Shown here in pieces: positions 36,058-45,634 of a stretch of 64,000 bases of DNA. The notes under the pieces are model-generated. The model saw nothing but the letters and a program-made list of their open reading frames with translations, had not been told where the DNA came from and made no database searches. Numbering within the stretch: the stretch's first letter is position 1; every line of letters begins with the position of its first letter. The DNA is taken from positions 277,259 through 341,258 of the forward strand of contig NZ_QFZZ01000003.1 of assembly GCF_005233515.1 (NCBI RefSeq), in the 5' to 3' direction. This DNA comes from Pseudomonas sp. CFBP13508. GTDB lineage: Bacteria; Pseudomonadota; Gammaproteobacteria; Pseudomonadales; Pseudomonadaceae. The translations under genes were made by a program, and so were the position numbers.

Positions 36058-37449
36058 ATGAATCTACCGCTGATTCTCAACCTGCTGGTGTTCCTCGCCC
36101 TGCTCTTCGGCCTGGCGCAAACCCGCCATACGACCTGGAGCCTGGCGAAAAAAGTCCTGCTTGCACTGATCCTCGGCGTGGCGTTCGGCGTAGCGCTGCA
36201 CACGATTTACGGCGCCGGCAACCCGGTGCTGAAAGCCTCGATCGGCTGGTTCGATCTGGTCGGCAATGGTTACGTGCAACTGCTGCAGATGATCGTAATC
36301 CCGCTGGTCTTCGCATCGATCCTCAGCGCCGTGGCCCGTCTGCATAACGCCTCGTCGCTGGGCAAGATCAGTTTCCTGACCATCGGCACGCTGCTGTTCA
36401 CTACCGCTATCGCGGCGCTGGTCGGCATCGGCCTGACCAACCTGTTCGGCCTCAGCGCTGAAGGTCTGGTCGCCGGCACGCAGGAAATGGCACGCCTGCA
36501 AACCATTCAGAACGACTACGCCGGCAAGGTCGCCGACCTGAATGTGCCGCAATTGCTGCTGTCGTTCATTCCGCAGAACCCGTTTGCCGACCTGGCCCGG
36601 GCCAAGCCGACCTCGATCATCAGTGTGGTGATCTTCGCCGCGTTCCTCGGGGTCGCCGCACTGCAACTGCTCAAGGACGACGTCGAGAAAGGTCAGAAAG
36701 TGATCAACGCCATCGACACCCTGCAAGCCTGGGTGATGCGTCTGGTGCGTCTGGTGATGAAGCTGACCCCGTACGGTGTGCTGGCGCTGATGACCAAAGT
36801 GGTCGCCGGTTCCAACCTGCAAGACATCATCAAGCTCGGCAGTTTCGTCGTGGTGTCGTATATCGGCCTGGGCCTGATGTTCGTCGTGCACGGCGTACTG
36901 GTGTCGGCCGCCGGGATCAACCCGCTGCGTTTCTTCCGCAAGATCTGGCCGGTGCTGACCTTCGCCTTCACCAGCCGCTCCAGCGCGGCGACCATTCCGC
37001 TGAGCATCGAAGCGCAGACCCGTCGTCTGGGCATTCCGTCGTCGGTCGCCAGTTTCGCTGCCTCGTTCGGCGCAACGATTGGCCAGAACGGTTGCGCCGG
37101 CCTGTACCCGGCAATGTTGGCGGTGATGGTGGCACCAACGGTCGGCATCAACCCGCTGGATCCGCTGTGGATCGCGACACTGGTAGCGATTGTCACGTTG
37201 AGCTCGGCCGGTGTCGCCGGAGTTGGCGGCGGCGCAACGTTCGCCGCCCTGATCGTGCTGCCAGCAATGGGCTTGCCGGTGTCACTGGTGGCGTTGCTGA
37301 TTTCGGTGGAGCCGCTCATCGATATGGGCCGCACCGCGTTGAACGTGAGTGGCTCGATTACCGCTGGGGCGATAACCAGTCAGGTCATGCAGCAGACGGA
37401 TAAAGCATTGCTGGATGCTGATGAGCATGCCGAGTTGGCTCAGGCGTGA
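36058..37449 (+). CDS. tcyP: L-cystine/dicarboxylate-type sodium symporter (DAACS family, TcyP-like)
   Basis: The start at 36058 ([21 protein letters not shown]) gives 463 residues with about eight helices plus hairpins. DAACS hallmarks are present: [24 protein letters not shown], the serine-rich [12 protein letters not shown] hairpin, and [21 protein letters not shown]. The length and the [11 protein letters not shown] motif favour the YdjN/TcyP cystine group over C4-dicarboxylate carriers. It would import L-cystine across the inner membrane. It is convergent with folA, with a 31-bp hairpin repeat between them. Confidence 0.87.
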   Translation: MNLPLILNLLVFLALLFGLAQTRHTTWSLAKKVLLALILGVAFGVALHTIYGAGNPVLKASIGWFDLVGNGYVQLLQMIVIPLVFASILSAVARLHNASSLGKISFLTIGTLLFTTAIAALVGIGLTNLFGLSAEGLVAGTQEMARLQTIQNDYAGKVADLNVPQLLLSFIPQNPFADLARAKPTSIISVVIFAAFLGVAALQLLKDDVEKGQKVINAIDTLQAWVMRLVRLVMKLTPYGVLALMTKVVAGSNLQDIIKLGSFVVVSYIGLGLMFVVHGVLVSAAGINPLRFFRKIWPVLTFAFTSRSSAATIPLSIEAQTRRLGIPSSVASFAASFGATIGQNGCAGLYPAMLAVMVAPTVGINPLDPLWIATLVAIVTLSSAGVAGVGGGATFAALIVLPAMGLPVSLVALLISVEPLIDMGRTALNVSGSITAGAITSQVMQQTDKALLDADEHAELAQA

Positions 37450-37463
37450 TGTAAAGCAAGATC

Positions 37464-37541
37464 AAAAGATCGCAGCCTTCGGCAGCTCCTACAGGGGAGA
37501 TGCGTACATCCTGTAGGAGCTGCCGAAGGCTGCGATCTTTT
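37464..37541. repeat. 31-bp inverted repeat of the GTAGGAGCTGCCGAAGGC family
   Basis: Arms 37464-37494 and 37511-37541 are exact reverse complements around 16 nt. The right arm overlaps the folA stop codon by two bases, so this hairpin doubles as the folA 3' end and terminator region for both convergent genes. Confidence 0.9.
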
Positions 37542-38052
37542 AGGCTTTTTCCCAGACTTCGAAGTTGTACGCGGGTTTATCTTCAACCGCCGGATTTTCA
37601 ACATTCGACACCAGTTTCCACTGGTGCACATCAAACTCCGGAAACCACGCATCCCCCTGCGGGCTCAGCGCCACGCGGGTCAGGTACAGCCGATCGGCCT
37701 GCGCCAGCCCTTGCGCATACAACTGCGCGCCGCCAATCAGCATCAGTTCATCAACGCCCTGGGCTTTCGCCCATTCCTCGGCGCGGGCCACGGCGGCTTC
37801 CAGCGACGGATAGACCTCGGCACCTTCGAGCTGCAGATCGGTCTGGCGGCTGACTACGATGTTCAAGCGCCCCGGCAGCGGCCGGCCGAGCGAATCCCAG
37901 GTCTTGCGGCCCATGATGATCGGCTTGCCGAGCGTGGTCGCCTTGAAGTATTTGAAGTCCCCCGGCAGGTGCCAGGGCATGCTGTTGTCGACGCCGATCA
38001 CGCGGTTTTCACCGAGGGCTGCGATCAGGCTGAGGGGCAGTGATTTAGTCAT
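37540..38052 (-). CDS. folA: Dihydrofolate reductase
   Basis: FolA reduces dihydrofolate to tetrahydrofolate with NADPH. The start at 38052 (MTKSLPLSLIAALGENRVIGVDNSMPWHLPGDFKYFK) gives 170 residues; longer upstream frames are not conserved. The substrate-binding aspartate is in PGDFKYF. GKPIIMGRKTWDSLGRPLPGR and MLIGGAQLYAQGL form the NADPH site. It is chromosomal and apparently the only copy here; thyA, its metabolic partner, is at 50788-51759. Confidence 0.97.
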   Translation of the reverse strand: MTKSLPLSLIAALGENRVIGVDNSMPWHLPGDFKYFKATTLGKPIIMGRKTWDSLGRPLPGRLNIVVSRQTDLQLEGAEVYPSLEAAVARAEEWAKAQGVDELMLIGGAQLYAQGLAQADRLYLTRVALSPQGDAWFPEFDVHQWKLVSNVENPAVEDKPAYNFEVWEKA

Positions 38053-38137
38053 GGCGGCGAGGATACCAGAGCCGCGCTTACCCCGATAAGCGCCACAGCG
38101 GTTATGCTCAGCGCTCGATTTAGCGACGGGACGCCGC

Positions 38138-39511
38138 GTGACTGAACTGACTCCACTGCAAAACCTCTGGCTCACCGAAACCATCCGCCTGCGCGAAGAA
38201 CACGCGGGGCCGCTGGATGATCTGGAAGCCAATCGTCTGGCCCGCACCGCTGGCGGCGATCTGCCGAGCCGCATTGCGCGCCGGGCGCTATGGCTGGCCG
38301 AGCGCGACGGACTGACCGCCGCGCTCAGGCACTGGCTGCAAGGCGCGCGCCTGGCGCTGGTGCTGTTGATGATTTTCGCCGTGCTCAGCGGCGCCGGCCT
38401 GGCCTTCGCCGCGCTCGGGCAGACGCCGGTGAATGTGTTCTGGGCCTTGGGCAGTCTGCTCGGGATCAATTTGATTTTGCTACTGAGCTGGGCGCTGGGC
38501 TTGGTCTTCGCTGGCGAGCACGGCGCCACCCTTGGGCGCTTGTGGCTGTGGCTCAGCGAAAAATTCGCCCGCGACGCCAAAGCCGCGCAACTGGCGCCGG
38601 CCCTGCTGTTGTTGCTGCAACGCAAGAAACTCAACCGCTGGGCACTCGGCGCCTTGGTCAATGGCCTGTGGTTGCTGGCAATGCTCAGCGCGCTGATCCT
38701 GCTGTTGACGCTGATGGCCACGCGGCGCTACGGCTTTGTCTGGGAAACCACGATCCTCGGCGCCGACACCTTTATCCACCTCACCCAAGCCCTCGGCTAT
38801 CTGCCGGCGCTGCTCGGTTTCAACGTGCCGACCGAGGAAATGATCCGCGCCAGCGGCGACGGTGCCCTCGACATCGAAAGCGCACGACAGGCCTGGGCGA
38901 CCTGGCTGGTCGGTGTACTGGTGGTCTTCGGCGTGCTGCCGCGCCTGCTGCTCGCGCTGTTGTGCCTGTGGCGCTGGAACAGCGGCAAAGCCGCGCTGCG
39001 CCTGGATCTGAACCTGCCCGGCTACGCGCAACTGCGCGAACGGTTGATGCCAACCAGCGAGCGCCTCGGCGTCAACGACCCGGAGCCGGCGCAACTGCAT
39101 CGCGTCGAAAGCAACGTCGGCGAACTGGCCAGTGAAGGCGCGCTGCTGGTGGCGATCGAATTGGACGAACAGCGTCCGTGGCCACCCGCGCTGCCGAAAA
39201 ACGTTAGCAACGCAGGCATCCTCGACAGTCGCGAATCGCGGCACAAACTGCTCGAACAACTCAGTCGCTTCCCGCCGGCGCGGCTGGCCATCGCTTGCGA
39301 TCCACGACGTTCGCCGGATCGCGGCAGCCTCGCATTGATCGCCGAACTCGCGCGCAACGCCGGCGCCACTCGGATCTGGCTGCTGCAAGCGCCGCCTGGC
39401 GAAGCGCTGGACGGGCAACGTCTGGGTGACTGGCACGCGGCGCTGCAACAGCTGGAACTGCCATTTGCCGATTGCGCGCCGATGAACTGGCTGGAGAGCG
39501 GACATGACTGA
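38138..39511 (+). CDS. DUF2868 membrane protein
   Basis: A GTG start gives 457 residues. About four or five membrane segments are predicted between residues 70 and 290 (LALVLLMIFAVLSGAGLAFAAL, LLGINLILLLSWALGLVFA, GLWLLAMLSALILLLTLMA, WLVGVLVVFGVLPRLLLALL), with a soluble C-terminal region. This matches the DUF2868 family, whose function is unknown. It overlaps the DUF3482 GTPase gene by 8 bp. The two co-occur in many Gammaproteobacteria and probably work as a membrane protein with its GTPase. Confidence 0.9.
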   Translation: MTELTPLQNLWLTETIRLREEHAGPLDDLEANRLARTAGGDLPSRIARRALWLAERDGLTAALRHWLQGARLALVLLMIFAVLSGAGLAFAALGQTPVNVFWALGSLLGINLILLLSWALGLVFAGEHGATLGRLWLWLSEKFARDAKAAQLAPALLLLLQRKKLNRWALGALVNGLWLLAMLSALILLLTLMATRRYGFVWETTILGADTFIHLTQALGYLPALLGFNVPTEEMIRASGDGALDIESARQAWATWLVGVLVVFGVLPRLLLALLCLWRWNSGKAALRLDLNLPGYAQLRERLMPTSERLGVNDPEPAQLHRVESNVGELASEGALLVAIELDEQRPWPPALPKNVSNAGILDSRESRHKLLEQLSRFPPARLAIACDPRRSPDRGSLALIAELARNAGATRIWLLQAPPGEALDGQRLGDWHAALQQLELPFADCAPMNWLESGHD

Positions 39512-40889
39512 TGCACGCAAGGCCCCGCTGAAACTTGCGGTGGTCGGCCACACCAACGTCGGCAAGACCTCGCTGCTGCGCACGCTGACCCGCGATGTCG
39601 GCTTCGGCGAAGTCTCGCACCGGCCGAGCACCACCCGACATGTCGAAGGCGCGCGCTTGTCGGTGGATGGCGAGCCGTTGCTCGATCTGTACGACACGCC
39701 GGGGCTGGAAGATGCGATCGCCCTGCTGGATTTTCTCGAGCGTCTGGAACGCCCCGGCGAACGTCTCGACGGCCCGGCGCGGCTGGCGCGGTTTCTCGAC
39801 GGCAGCGAGGCGCGCCAGCGTTTCGAACAGGAAGCCAAGGTACTGCGGCAGTTGCTCGCCTCCGACGCCGGTCTGTATGTGATCGACGCCCGCGAGCCGG
39901 TGCTGGCCAAGTACCGCGACGAACTGGAAGTGCTCGCCAGTTGCGGCAAGCCGCTGCTGCCGGTGCTGAATTTCGTCAGCAGCGCCAACCATCGCGAACC
40001 CGATTGGCGCGAGGCGCTGGCGCGGCTGGGGCTACATGCGCTGGTACGTTTCGACAGCGTCGCACCGCCCGAGGATGGCGAGCGGCGCTTGTACGAAAGC
40101 CTCGCCCTGCTATTGGAAAACGCCCGGCCGCAGCTGGAGCGGTTGATCGCCGACCAGCAGGCGCAGCGCCTCGCGCGCCAGCAAAGTGCCGCGCGCCTGA
40201 TTGCCGAATTGCTGATCGATTGCGCCGCGTGCCGGCGCAGTGTGGTCAGCGAAGCCGAGCAGGAACAGCAGGCGATCAGCGAACTGCGCAAAGCTGTACG
40301 CCAGCGTGAGCAGAAGTGCGTTGAGGCGCTGCTCAAGCTCTACGCGTTTCGCCCGCAGGACGCGGCGGCCAGTGATTTGCCGTTGCTCGACGGGCGCTGG
40401 GGCGATGACCTGTTCAATCCGGAAACCCTGAAACAACTCGGCGTGCGCGTCGGCGGCGGCGTTGCTGCCGGTGCGGCGGCCGGGGCTGGCGTGGATTTAC
40501 TGGTCGGCGGGATTACTCTCGGCGCAGCGGCACTGGCCGGCGCGATTGCCGGTGGCGCGCTGCAAACGGCGCGCAGTTATGGCAGTCGCCTGCTCGGCAA
40601 GATCAAAGGCCAGCGGGAATTGACGGTGGATGACGCCGTGCTGCGCCTGTTGGCGTTGCGCCAGCGCCAGTTGTTGCTGGCACTCGATCAGCGTGGGCAT
40701 GCGGCGATGGACAGCATTCAGGTGGCCACGCCTGTGGATAAAACCTGGCGCGAAGGCAAGTTGCCCGAGGCCTTGGGCAAGGCCCGGGCGCATCCGCAGT
40801 GGTCGTCGCTCAATCCGCAGGCGAAGTTGAACCAGGCGCAAAGGCAGGAGCAGGTTGAGGCGTTGGTTGATCGGGTGCTTGAGCTTTAG
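39504..40889 (+). CDS. DUF3482 GTPase
   Basis: The 461-residue protein starts with an Era/EngA-like GTPase domain: G1 VVGHTNVGKTSLLRTL, G2 STTRHVEG, and G3 DTPG (DLYDTPGLEDA). G4 is not obvious (the NFVSS-like place reads LNFVSSANH). The DUF3482 C-terminal region includes an alanine/glycine-rich stretch VGGGVAAGAAAGAGVDLLVGGITLGAAALAGAIAGGAL that could insert in or lie against the membrane. It partners the DUF2868 protein by overlap. The cellular role is unknown. Confidence 0.88.
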   Translation: MTDARKAPLKLAVVGHTNVGKTSLLRTLTRDVGFGEVSHRPSTTRHVEGARLSVDGEPLLDLYDTPGLEDAIALLDFLERLERPGERLDGPARLARFLDGSEARQRFEQEAKVLRQLLASDAGLYVIDAREPVLAKYRDELEVLASCGKPLLPVLNFVSSANHREPDWREALARLGLHALVRFDSVAPPEDGERRLYESLALLLENARPQLERLIADQQAQRLARQQSAARLIAELLIDCAACRRSVVSEAEQEQQAISELRKAVRQREQKCVEALLKLYAFRPQDAAASDLPLLDGRWGDDLFNPETLKQLGVRVGGGVAAGAAAGAGVDLLVGGITLGAAALAGAIAGGALQTARSYGSRLLGKIKGQRELTVDDAVLRLLALRQRQLLLALDQRGHAAMDSIQVATPVDKTWREGKLPEALGKARAHPQWSSLNPQAKLNQAQRQEQVEALVDRVLEL

Positions 40890-40898
40890 ATCGCTACC

Positions 40899-41045
40899 CC
40901 CTCACCCCAGCCCTCTCCCGGAGGGAGAGGGGGCCGACTGTGTTGCTCTTGGGTCATACACTGACCTGAGATATCCAGTCGAACTCAGGTTTGAAAAGCA
41001 CGGAGATCAGCTCCCTCTCCCTCCGGGAGAGGGCTGGGGTGAGGG
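40899..41045. repeat. Inverted pair of CCCTCACCCCAGCCCTCTCC repeats
   Basis: Arms 40899-40931 and 41013-41045 (33 bp) are exact reverse complements, about 80 bp apart, between the convergent GTPase and PhnZ-like genes. The same family recurs at 54370-54617. Confidence 0.9.
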
Positions 41046-41051
41046 CTGCAA

Positions 41052-41609
41052 TCACTCAGCCGACAACAATTTCTCAGCCTTGCGCTTTAACACACTCAGA
41101 TCCACCAGCGGCACCGCAACCTCCTTCGCCAACTCATCCCAGCGCCGCATGCGCAAACTCAGCGCACACAACGGATCAGCCTCGAACGCATCCGCCTCAG
41201 CCGCGCACATTACCCCGCCCTGATATTCCAGCGTGCGCCGACTCGCCTCACTCAACCGCGCGTAATAGCCCGGCTCGCGCAAGGTCAGATAGCGTTTGGC
41301 CTGAACGTGATATTCCACCAGCCGCGCCAGCCGTTCGCTGAAACCTGCCTCACGCAGATAATCGGCACCGAGCCGTTCATGGCTGACCACGCCATAACCG
41401 CCCATGTTTTCCGCGCCCTCGGCACACAAATGGCCGATGTCATGAAAGAACGCCGCCAGCACTACTTCATCGTCACAGCCTTCGGCCATCGCCAGCTCGG
41501 CGGCCTGGGACATGTGCTCGAGCTGCGACACCGGTTCGCCGATGTAATCGCTGGCGCCGAAGCGTTCATACAGGCCGAACACCCGGGCGATCACCTGTTC
41601 GTGGTTCAT
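41052..41609 (-). CDS. phnZ: Phosphonate-degradation HD-domain oxygenase (PhnZ-like)
   Basis: The 185-residue HD-superfamily protein has a mixed-valent diiron-type metal set: H32 of QLEHMSQAAELA, HD in FFHDIGHLC, VSHERLGADYLREAG, and VEYHVQAKRYL. PhnZ cleaves 1-hydroxy-2-aminoethylphosphonate oxidatively to glycine and phosphate after PhnY hydroxylation. No PhnY gene is visible next to it, so the true substrate or partner is open. It overlaps the FAD oxidoreductase gene by 4 bp and sits at the end of the aminophosphonate cluster. Confidence 0.85.
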   Translation of the reverse strand: MNHEQVIARVFGLYERFGASDYIGEPVSQLEHMSQAAELAMAEGCDDEVVLAAFFHDIGHLCAEGAENMGGYGVVSHERLGADYLREAGFSERLARLVEYHVQAKRYLTLREPGYYARLSEASRRTLEYQGGVMCAAEADAFEADPLCALSLRMRRWDELAKEVAVPLVDLSVLKRKAEKLLSAE

Positions 41610-42739
41610 GCCTCCTCCAGTAATTGCGCGATGTTGCGTTCCGCCAGCGCCGGGCCGACGCTCATGCCGACGCCGGTGTGCATCAGCGCCACGCTCAGGC
41701 CCGGTGCCGGGCGCAGGAATGAAAACGGCGCCGGCCCACGAGCACCATAGACGCCCTGCCAGCGTTCGACCACTTGCACCTGGCAGCCCAGGGTCTGCTC
41801 GGCGAGTTCGAGCATCCAGTTGTCGACCTGTTCGGCATTGAACGGTGACGCATCGCTGCCGTAATGATGCGAATCGCCGATGATCAACTCACCATACGGC
41901 GTCGGGCTGATCAGCAGGTGAATGCCGTTGGCGTGCAGGTGCGGTTGTTCACGGAGAATCTGCGCCTGCACCGCTGCGGCTTCCGGCAGATCGGCGAAAG
42001 CGCCGTAGTGCACGCAGCTCAGGCCGGTGAGCACGGCGTGTTGCAGATTGAGACCGGCCTGCGGTCTGGCGCGGAGCATTTGCAAACGACAGATCTGCGG
42101 ATTGAGCGCGGCAATCGGCTCGGCCAGCAGGGTCTGATAATCGTGGCCGGAGCAGACGATGATCTGCTTGCCGGTAAAACTGCCGGCGGTGCTGTGCAGA
42201 CGCCCCGGCTCGACGTCGCGCACCAGCGTGGAAAAGTGAAACTCGACGCCGAGGTCACGGCGCAAGTAGTCGATCAGCGCCGGAATCGCTTCGCGCGAGT
42301 ACAACTGCTGATCATCGATACCGTGCAGCGCGGCGCGGTGATGGCTGAACTGGCCGCCATACAGATCACGCAACGCCGCGCCGCGCAGCAGCTCGACGTT
42401 GTAGCCATGCTCGACCGCGCGGCCGGCGCAGAAGGCTTCGAGCAGGTGTTCTTCGGCCTCGCTGCGGGCGAACAGGTATGAGCCGTTGCGCTTGACCTGC
42501 AGGCCGGCAAGTTGCGCCCAGTCGCCCCAGATCTCGCGGCTGGCCTTGGCCAGTTCGAGCATGATGCCGGGCGGCTGACCGGTCACCAGCGCCTGGCCGA
42601 AGTTGCGCACCGAAGCGCCGAGGGGCGTGGCGGTGCGTTCGAATACCGCGACCTTGAGGCCGCGCTTGGCGGCGGCATAGGCGTGGGACAGACCGAGGAT
42701 GCCGGCGCCGATGATGAGCAGGTCTTTGGGTTGTGTCAT
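41606..42739 (-). CDS. Phosphonate-cluster FAD-dependent oxidoreductase (DAO family)
   Basis: The start at 42739 (MTQPKDLLIIGAGILGLSHAYAAAKRG) gives 377 residues. It belongs to the D-amino-acid oxidase/glycine oxidase superfamily, in the subgroup that travels with PhnZ-like genes (TIGR03364 as I recall it). The Rossmann FAD site is at residues 7-35; the C-terminus GLSVALMHTGVGMSVGPALAERN completes it. A likely role is oxidation of N-alkylated or other aminoethylphosphonates to feed the pathway; this is inference from context. It is coupled to the PhnZ-like gene. A REP pair separates it from the transport genes. Confidence 0.85.
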   Translation of the reverse strand: MTQPKDLLIIGAGILGLSHAYAAAKRGLKVAVFERTATPLGASVRNFGQALVTGQPPGIMLELAKASREIWGDWAQLAGLQVKRNGSYLFARSEAEEHLLEAFCAGRAVEHGYNVELLRGAALRDLYGGQFSHHRAALHGIDDQQLYSREAIPALIDYLRRDLGVEFHFSTLVRDVEPGRLHSTAGSFTGKQIIVCSGHDYQTLLAEPIAALNPQICRLQMLRARPQAGLNLQHAVLTGLSCVHYGAFADLPEAAAVQAQILREQPHLHANGIHLLISPTPYGELIIGDSHHYGSDASPFNAEQVDNWMLELAEQTLGCQVQVVERWQGVYGARGPAPFSFLRPAPGLSVALMHTGVGMSVGPALAERNIAQLLEEA

Positions 42740-42768
42740 GTAGAGGTGCTCTGAATGAGAAACCGCTT

Positions 42769-42838
42769 TCGCGAGCAGGCTCGCTCCCACAGGGGACAGC
42801 ATTGCAACTGTGGGAGCGAGCCTGCTCGCGATGGGGCC
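42769..42838. repeat. REP pair, arms pointing apart
   Basis: TTCGCGAGCAGGCTCGCTCC, starting at 42769, is followed by TGTGGGAGCGAGCCTGCTCGCGA, ending near 42832. It lies between the ABC transporter and the catabolic genes of the phosphonate cluster. Confidence 0.88.
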
Positions 42839-42857
42839 TTGTCAGTCGATAAAGATC

Positions 42858-43883
42858 TTACTTGGCGACAACTTTCTCGGACTTGCCGTCATACCGCTTG
42901 CGCCATTCAGCCAGGATCTCGTCGCGATTCTTCGAGGCCCAGGCAAAGTCGTTCTTGATCAGACGCTGCTCATAGTCGGCCGGCAATTCGGTCTGCGGCT
43001 TGGCAATCCCCGGCTGGGCGAGCACGGCGAAGTTTTCCTTGTACAGATCCATCGCCTCGGCGCTGGCGGAGAAATCAGCGAGTTTCTTCGCCGCTTCTTC
43101 ATGCGGTGTGCCTTTGATCACCGCTGTCGCTTCGATCTCCCAGCCCAGACCTTCCTTCGGCAGGATGATGTCCAGCGGCGCGCCCTGGCGTTTCAGCTGT
43201 ACGGCTGGATATTCAAAGGAAATCCCGATCGGAAACTCCCCCGCCGCCGCCAGCTTGCAAGGCTTGGAACCGGAGTGGACGTACTGGCCGATGTTCTGGT
43301 GCAGGCCGTCCATATACGCCCAGCCTTGCTTCTCGCCGAAGGTTTGCAGCCAGGCGCTCACGTCGAGGAAACCAGTGCCGGACGACGCCGGGTTGGGCAT
43401 GACGATCTTGCCCTTGTACTCAGGCTTGGTCAGGTCCTGCCAGCTCACCGGTTTGCTCAGCCCCTGCTTCTCGGCCTCGACAGTGTTGAAGCAAATGGTC
43501 GCGGCCCACACATCCATGCCGACCCAGGCTGGCGGGTTGGCGGCGTCGCGGTAGTTCGCGCCGATCTTGCCGAGATCTTTCGGTGCATAGCTTTGCAGCA
43601 TGCCTTGCTGATCGAGGATCGCAAGGCTCGACGCGGCCAGGCCCCATACCGCGTCGGCCTGCGGGCGGGCTTTTTCGGCGAGCAGTTTGGCGGTGATGAT
43701 CCCGGTGGAATCGCGCACCCATTTGATCTCGACGTCCGGGTTGGCCTTTTCAAAAGCCTCCTTGTAGGACTTCAGTTGTTCGGCTTCGAGGGCGGTGTAC
43801 ACCGTCAACTCGGTTTTTGCCGCGAAGGCATTCAGGCTGAAAGTCGCGAGCACAGCAGCGGCCAGGGCCATAGGCTTGAACAT
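42858..43883 (-). CDS. 2-aminoethylphosphonate-type ABC transporter substrate-binding protein
   Basis: The start at 43883 (MFKPMALAAAVLATFSLNAFAA) gives 341 residues with a Sec signal peptide. The mature part is an iron/2-AEP-type extracellular solute-binding protein of family 1 (ELTVYTALEAEQLKSYKEAFEKANP, GMDVWAATICFNT, VMPNPASSGTGFLDVSAW). The Thr/Ser residues in these loops form the ligand pocket in the family. It is the first component encoded downstream of the permease in the ATPase-permease-binding protein order, 26 bp after the permease. Confidence 0.87.
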   Translation of the reverse strand: MFKPMALAAAVLATFSLNAFAAKTELTVYTALEAEQLKSYKEAFEKANPDVEIKWVRDSTGIITAKLLAEKARPQADAVWGLAASSLAILDQQGMLQSYAPKDLGKIGANYRDAANPPAWVGMDVWAATICFNTVEAEKQGLSKPVSWQDLTKPEYKGKIVMPNPASSGTGFLDVSAWLQTFGEKQGWAYMDGLHQNIGQYVHSGSKPCKLAAAGEFPIGISFEYPAVQLKRQGAPLDIILPKEGLGWEIEATAVIKGTPHEEAAKKLADFSASAEAMDLYKENFAVLAQPGIAKPQTELPADYEQRLIKNDFAWASKNRDEILAEWRKRYDGKSEKVVAK

Positions 43884-43909
43884 GAGCGTTTTCCTGTAGG
43901 TGAGTTGAA

Positions 43910-45634
43910 TCAGTGACCGGGCGCGGTTTGCCGCCAGGCTTGAGAACGGCGCAGCAAGCCGCGCGAAGCCCACGCCAGCAGCAGCGACACGCCGGCCGAG
44001 GTGAACAGAATCAGGGTCGACATCGCCGCCGCACCGCCGACGTTGCCGGCGTCGTCCATGTTCAGCACCGCCACCGCCGCGAGAATGGTGTCGGGGCTGT
44101 AGAGGAAGATCGCGGCGGAAACCGTGGTCATCGCCGAGACGAACAGGTAGCGCACGATGTCCAGCAGCGCCGGCAGGCAGATCGGCACGGTGACGCGCAG
44201 GTAATGCCGGTACAGCGGCGCCTTCAGCGACAGCGCCGCCGCTTCGAACTCGGCGTCGAGCTGGCGCAGCGCGGTGGTCGCGGTCATTTGTGCGGTGGTC
44301 AGATAGTGCGCAATGGTGCAGACGATCAGCAGCGTCATCGTCCCGTAGAGCACATGCAGCGGATTGCCGCTGAGGTTGAAGAAGAAAACGTAACCCAGGC
44401 CAAGCACCAGCCCCGGCACCGCCATCGGCACGAAGCTGAGCATGCGCAAAGCCAGGTTGAGCCCGCGCTGAGTGCTGGTTTTCTCCATCAGATAGGCACC
44501 AGTGAAAATCAGCACGCTGCCAATCAGCGCGGTGCCCAGCGCCATTTTCAGACTGTTGCTGTAGGCGAGCCAGCCACCGCCGGCGGTCTCGTTGAACTGA
44601 TAGTGGTTGAGCGACAGCGACAGGTTGTACGGCCAGAACTTCACCAGCGAGGAGAACACTGCCATGCCGAATACCAACAGCAACGCGGCGCAGATCAGCA
44701 AAACAATCGCCAGATAGCAGCCATCGCGCAGCCTGGACGGCAGCGGCTTGAACACCTGCGCGCGCCCGCTCATGGAGTCGCCGTGACCCCGACGCAACCA
44801 CGCATCGACGCCGAAGCTGAACAGCGCCGGCAGCAACAACACCATGCCGATCAAGGCGCCGCGACCGAATTGCTGCTGACCGACCACGGCTTTATAGGCT
44901 TCCAGCGCCAACACCTGATAGTCGCCACCGACCACCACTGGCACACCAAAATCGGTGATGGTCAGGGTGAACACCAGACAGAACGCGGCGAACACCGCCT
45001 GGCGGGTCGCCGGCCAGGTGATGCTGCGAAACGCCTTGGCCGGACTGGCGCCCATGCTCGACGCGGCATCGAACAGACGTGCATCGGCCAGCGACAATGC
45101 CGAGAGCAAAATCATCAGGGCATGAGGAAAGGTGTAGATCACCTCGCCCAGCACAATGCCCCAGAAGCCATAGATATTGTCCGAGAGCAGCCCACGCAAC
45201 ATGCCCTGATTGCCGAACAGATAGACCAGGGCAATCCCCGGCAGCATCGACGGCGCCATCAGCGGCAGCAGGGAAATCCCGCGCCAGATGCCTTTGCCCG
45301 GAATCAGCGTGCGTTGCAGCGCGTAGGCAAACAGGTAGGCCAGCGGTACGACAATGGCCGCAACGCTGAGGGACACTTTCAGGCTGTTGCCGAGCAGCCA
45401 GTGGAAATTGGCGCTGGTCACCAACTCCTTCGCCGCGAGCCAGCCACCCCCCTGCCCGGCGTCATTGCTGAAACCGCGCCAGAAGATCGCCAGCAACGGC
45501 AACAGCACCGCGAGGCCGAGCAACACCAGCAGGAGGACTTTGCCGCCCACCACGAACAGGCGATCACCGATCTCGGCTTTCGAGGACTGTCGCACCTGCT
45601 TGTGCGGTAGCGGCAGCGCGAGGTTGCTGTTCAT
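43910..45634 (-). CDS. 2-aminoethylphosphonate-type ABC transporter permease, fused double domain
   Basis: The start at 45634 (MNSNLALPLPHKQVRQSSK) gives 574 residues with about twelve membrane segments. It contains two BinPDT permease domains in one chain, each with an EAA-type loop (FDAASSMGASPAKAFRSITWPATR and FEAAALSLKAPLYRHYLRVTVPICLPAL). This fused layout is typical of AfuB/PhnU-like systems. Its start codon overlaps the ATPase stop by one base. Confidence 0.87.
   Translation of the reverse strand: MNSNLALPLPHKQVRQSSKAEIGDRLFVVGGKVLLLVLLGLAVLLPLLAIFWRGFSNDAGQGGGWLAAKELVTSANFHWLLGNSLKVSLSVAAIVVPLAYLFAYALQRTLIPGKGIWRGISLLPLMAPSMLPGIALVYLFGNQGMLRGLLSDNIYGFWGIVLGEVIYTFPHALMILLSALSLADARLFDAASSMGASPAKAFRSITWPATRQAVFAAFCLVFTLTITDFGVPVVVGGDYQVLALEAYKAVVGQQQFGRGALIGMVLLLPALFSFGVDAWLRRGHGDSMSGRAQVFKPLPSRLRDGCYLAIVLLICAALLLVFGMAVFSSLVKFWPYNLSLSLNHYQFNETAGGGWLAYSNSLKMALGTALIGSVLIFTGAYLMEKTSTQRGLNLALRMLSFVPMAVPGLVLGLGYVFFFNLSGNPLHVLYGTMTLLIVCTIAHYLTTAQMTATTALRQLDAEFEAAALSLKAPLYRHYLRVTVPICLPALLDIVRYLFVSAMTTVSAAIFLYSPDTILAAVAVLNMDDAGNVGGAAAMSTLILFTSAGVSLLLAWASRGLLRRSQAWRQTAPGH

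Noticed and set aside
43884-44801. An N-terminal extension of the phosphonate-binding protein
   Set aside because: It is an out-of-frame reading of the permease gene; the binding protein has a clear signal peptide starting at 43883.
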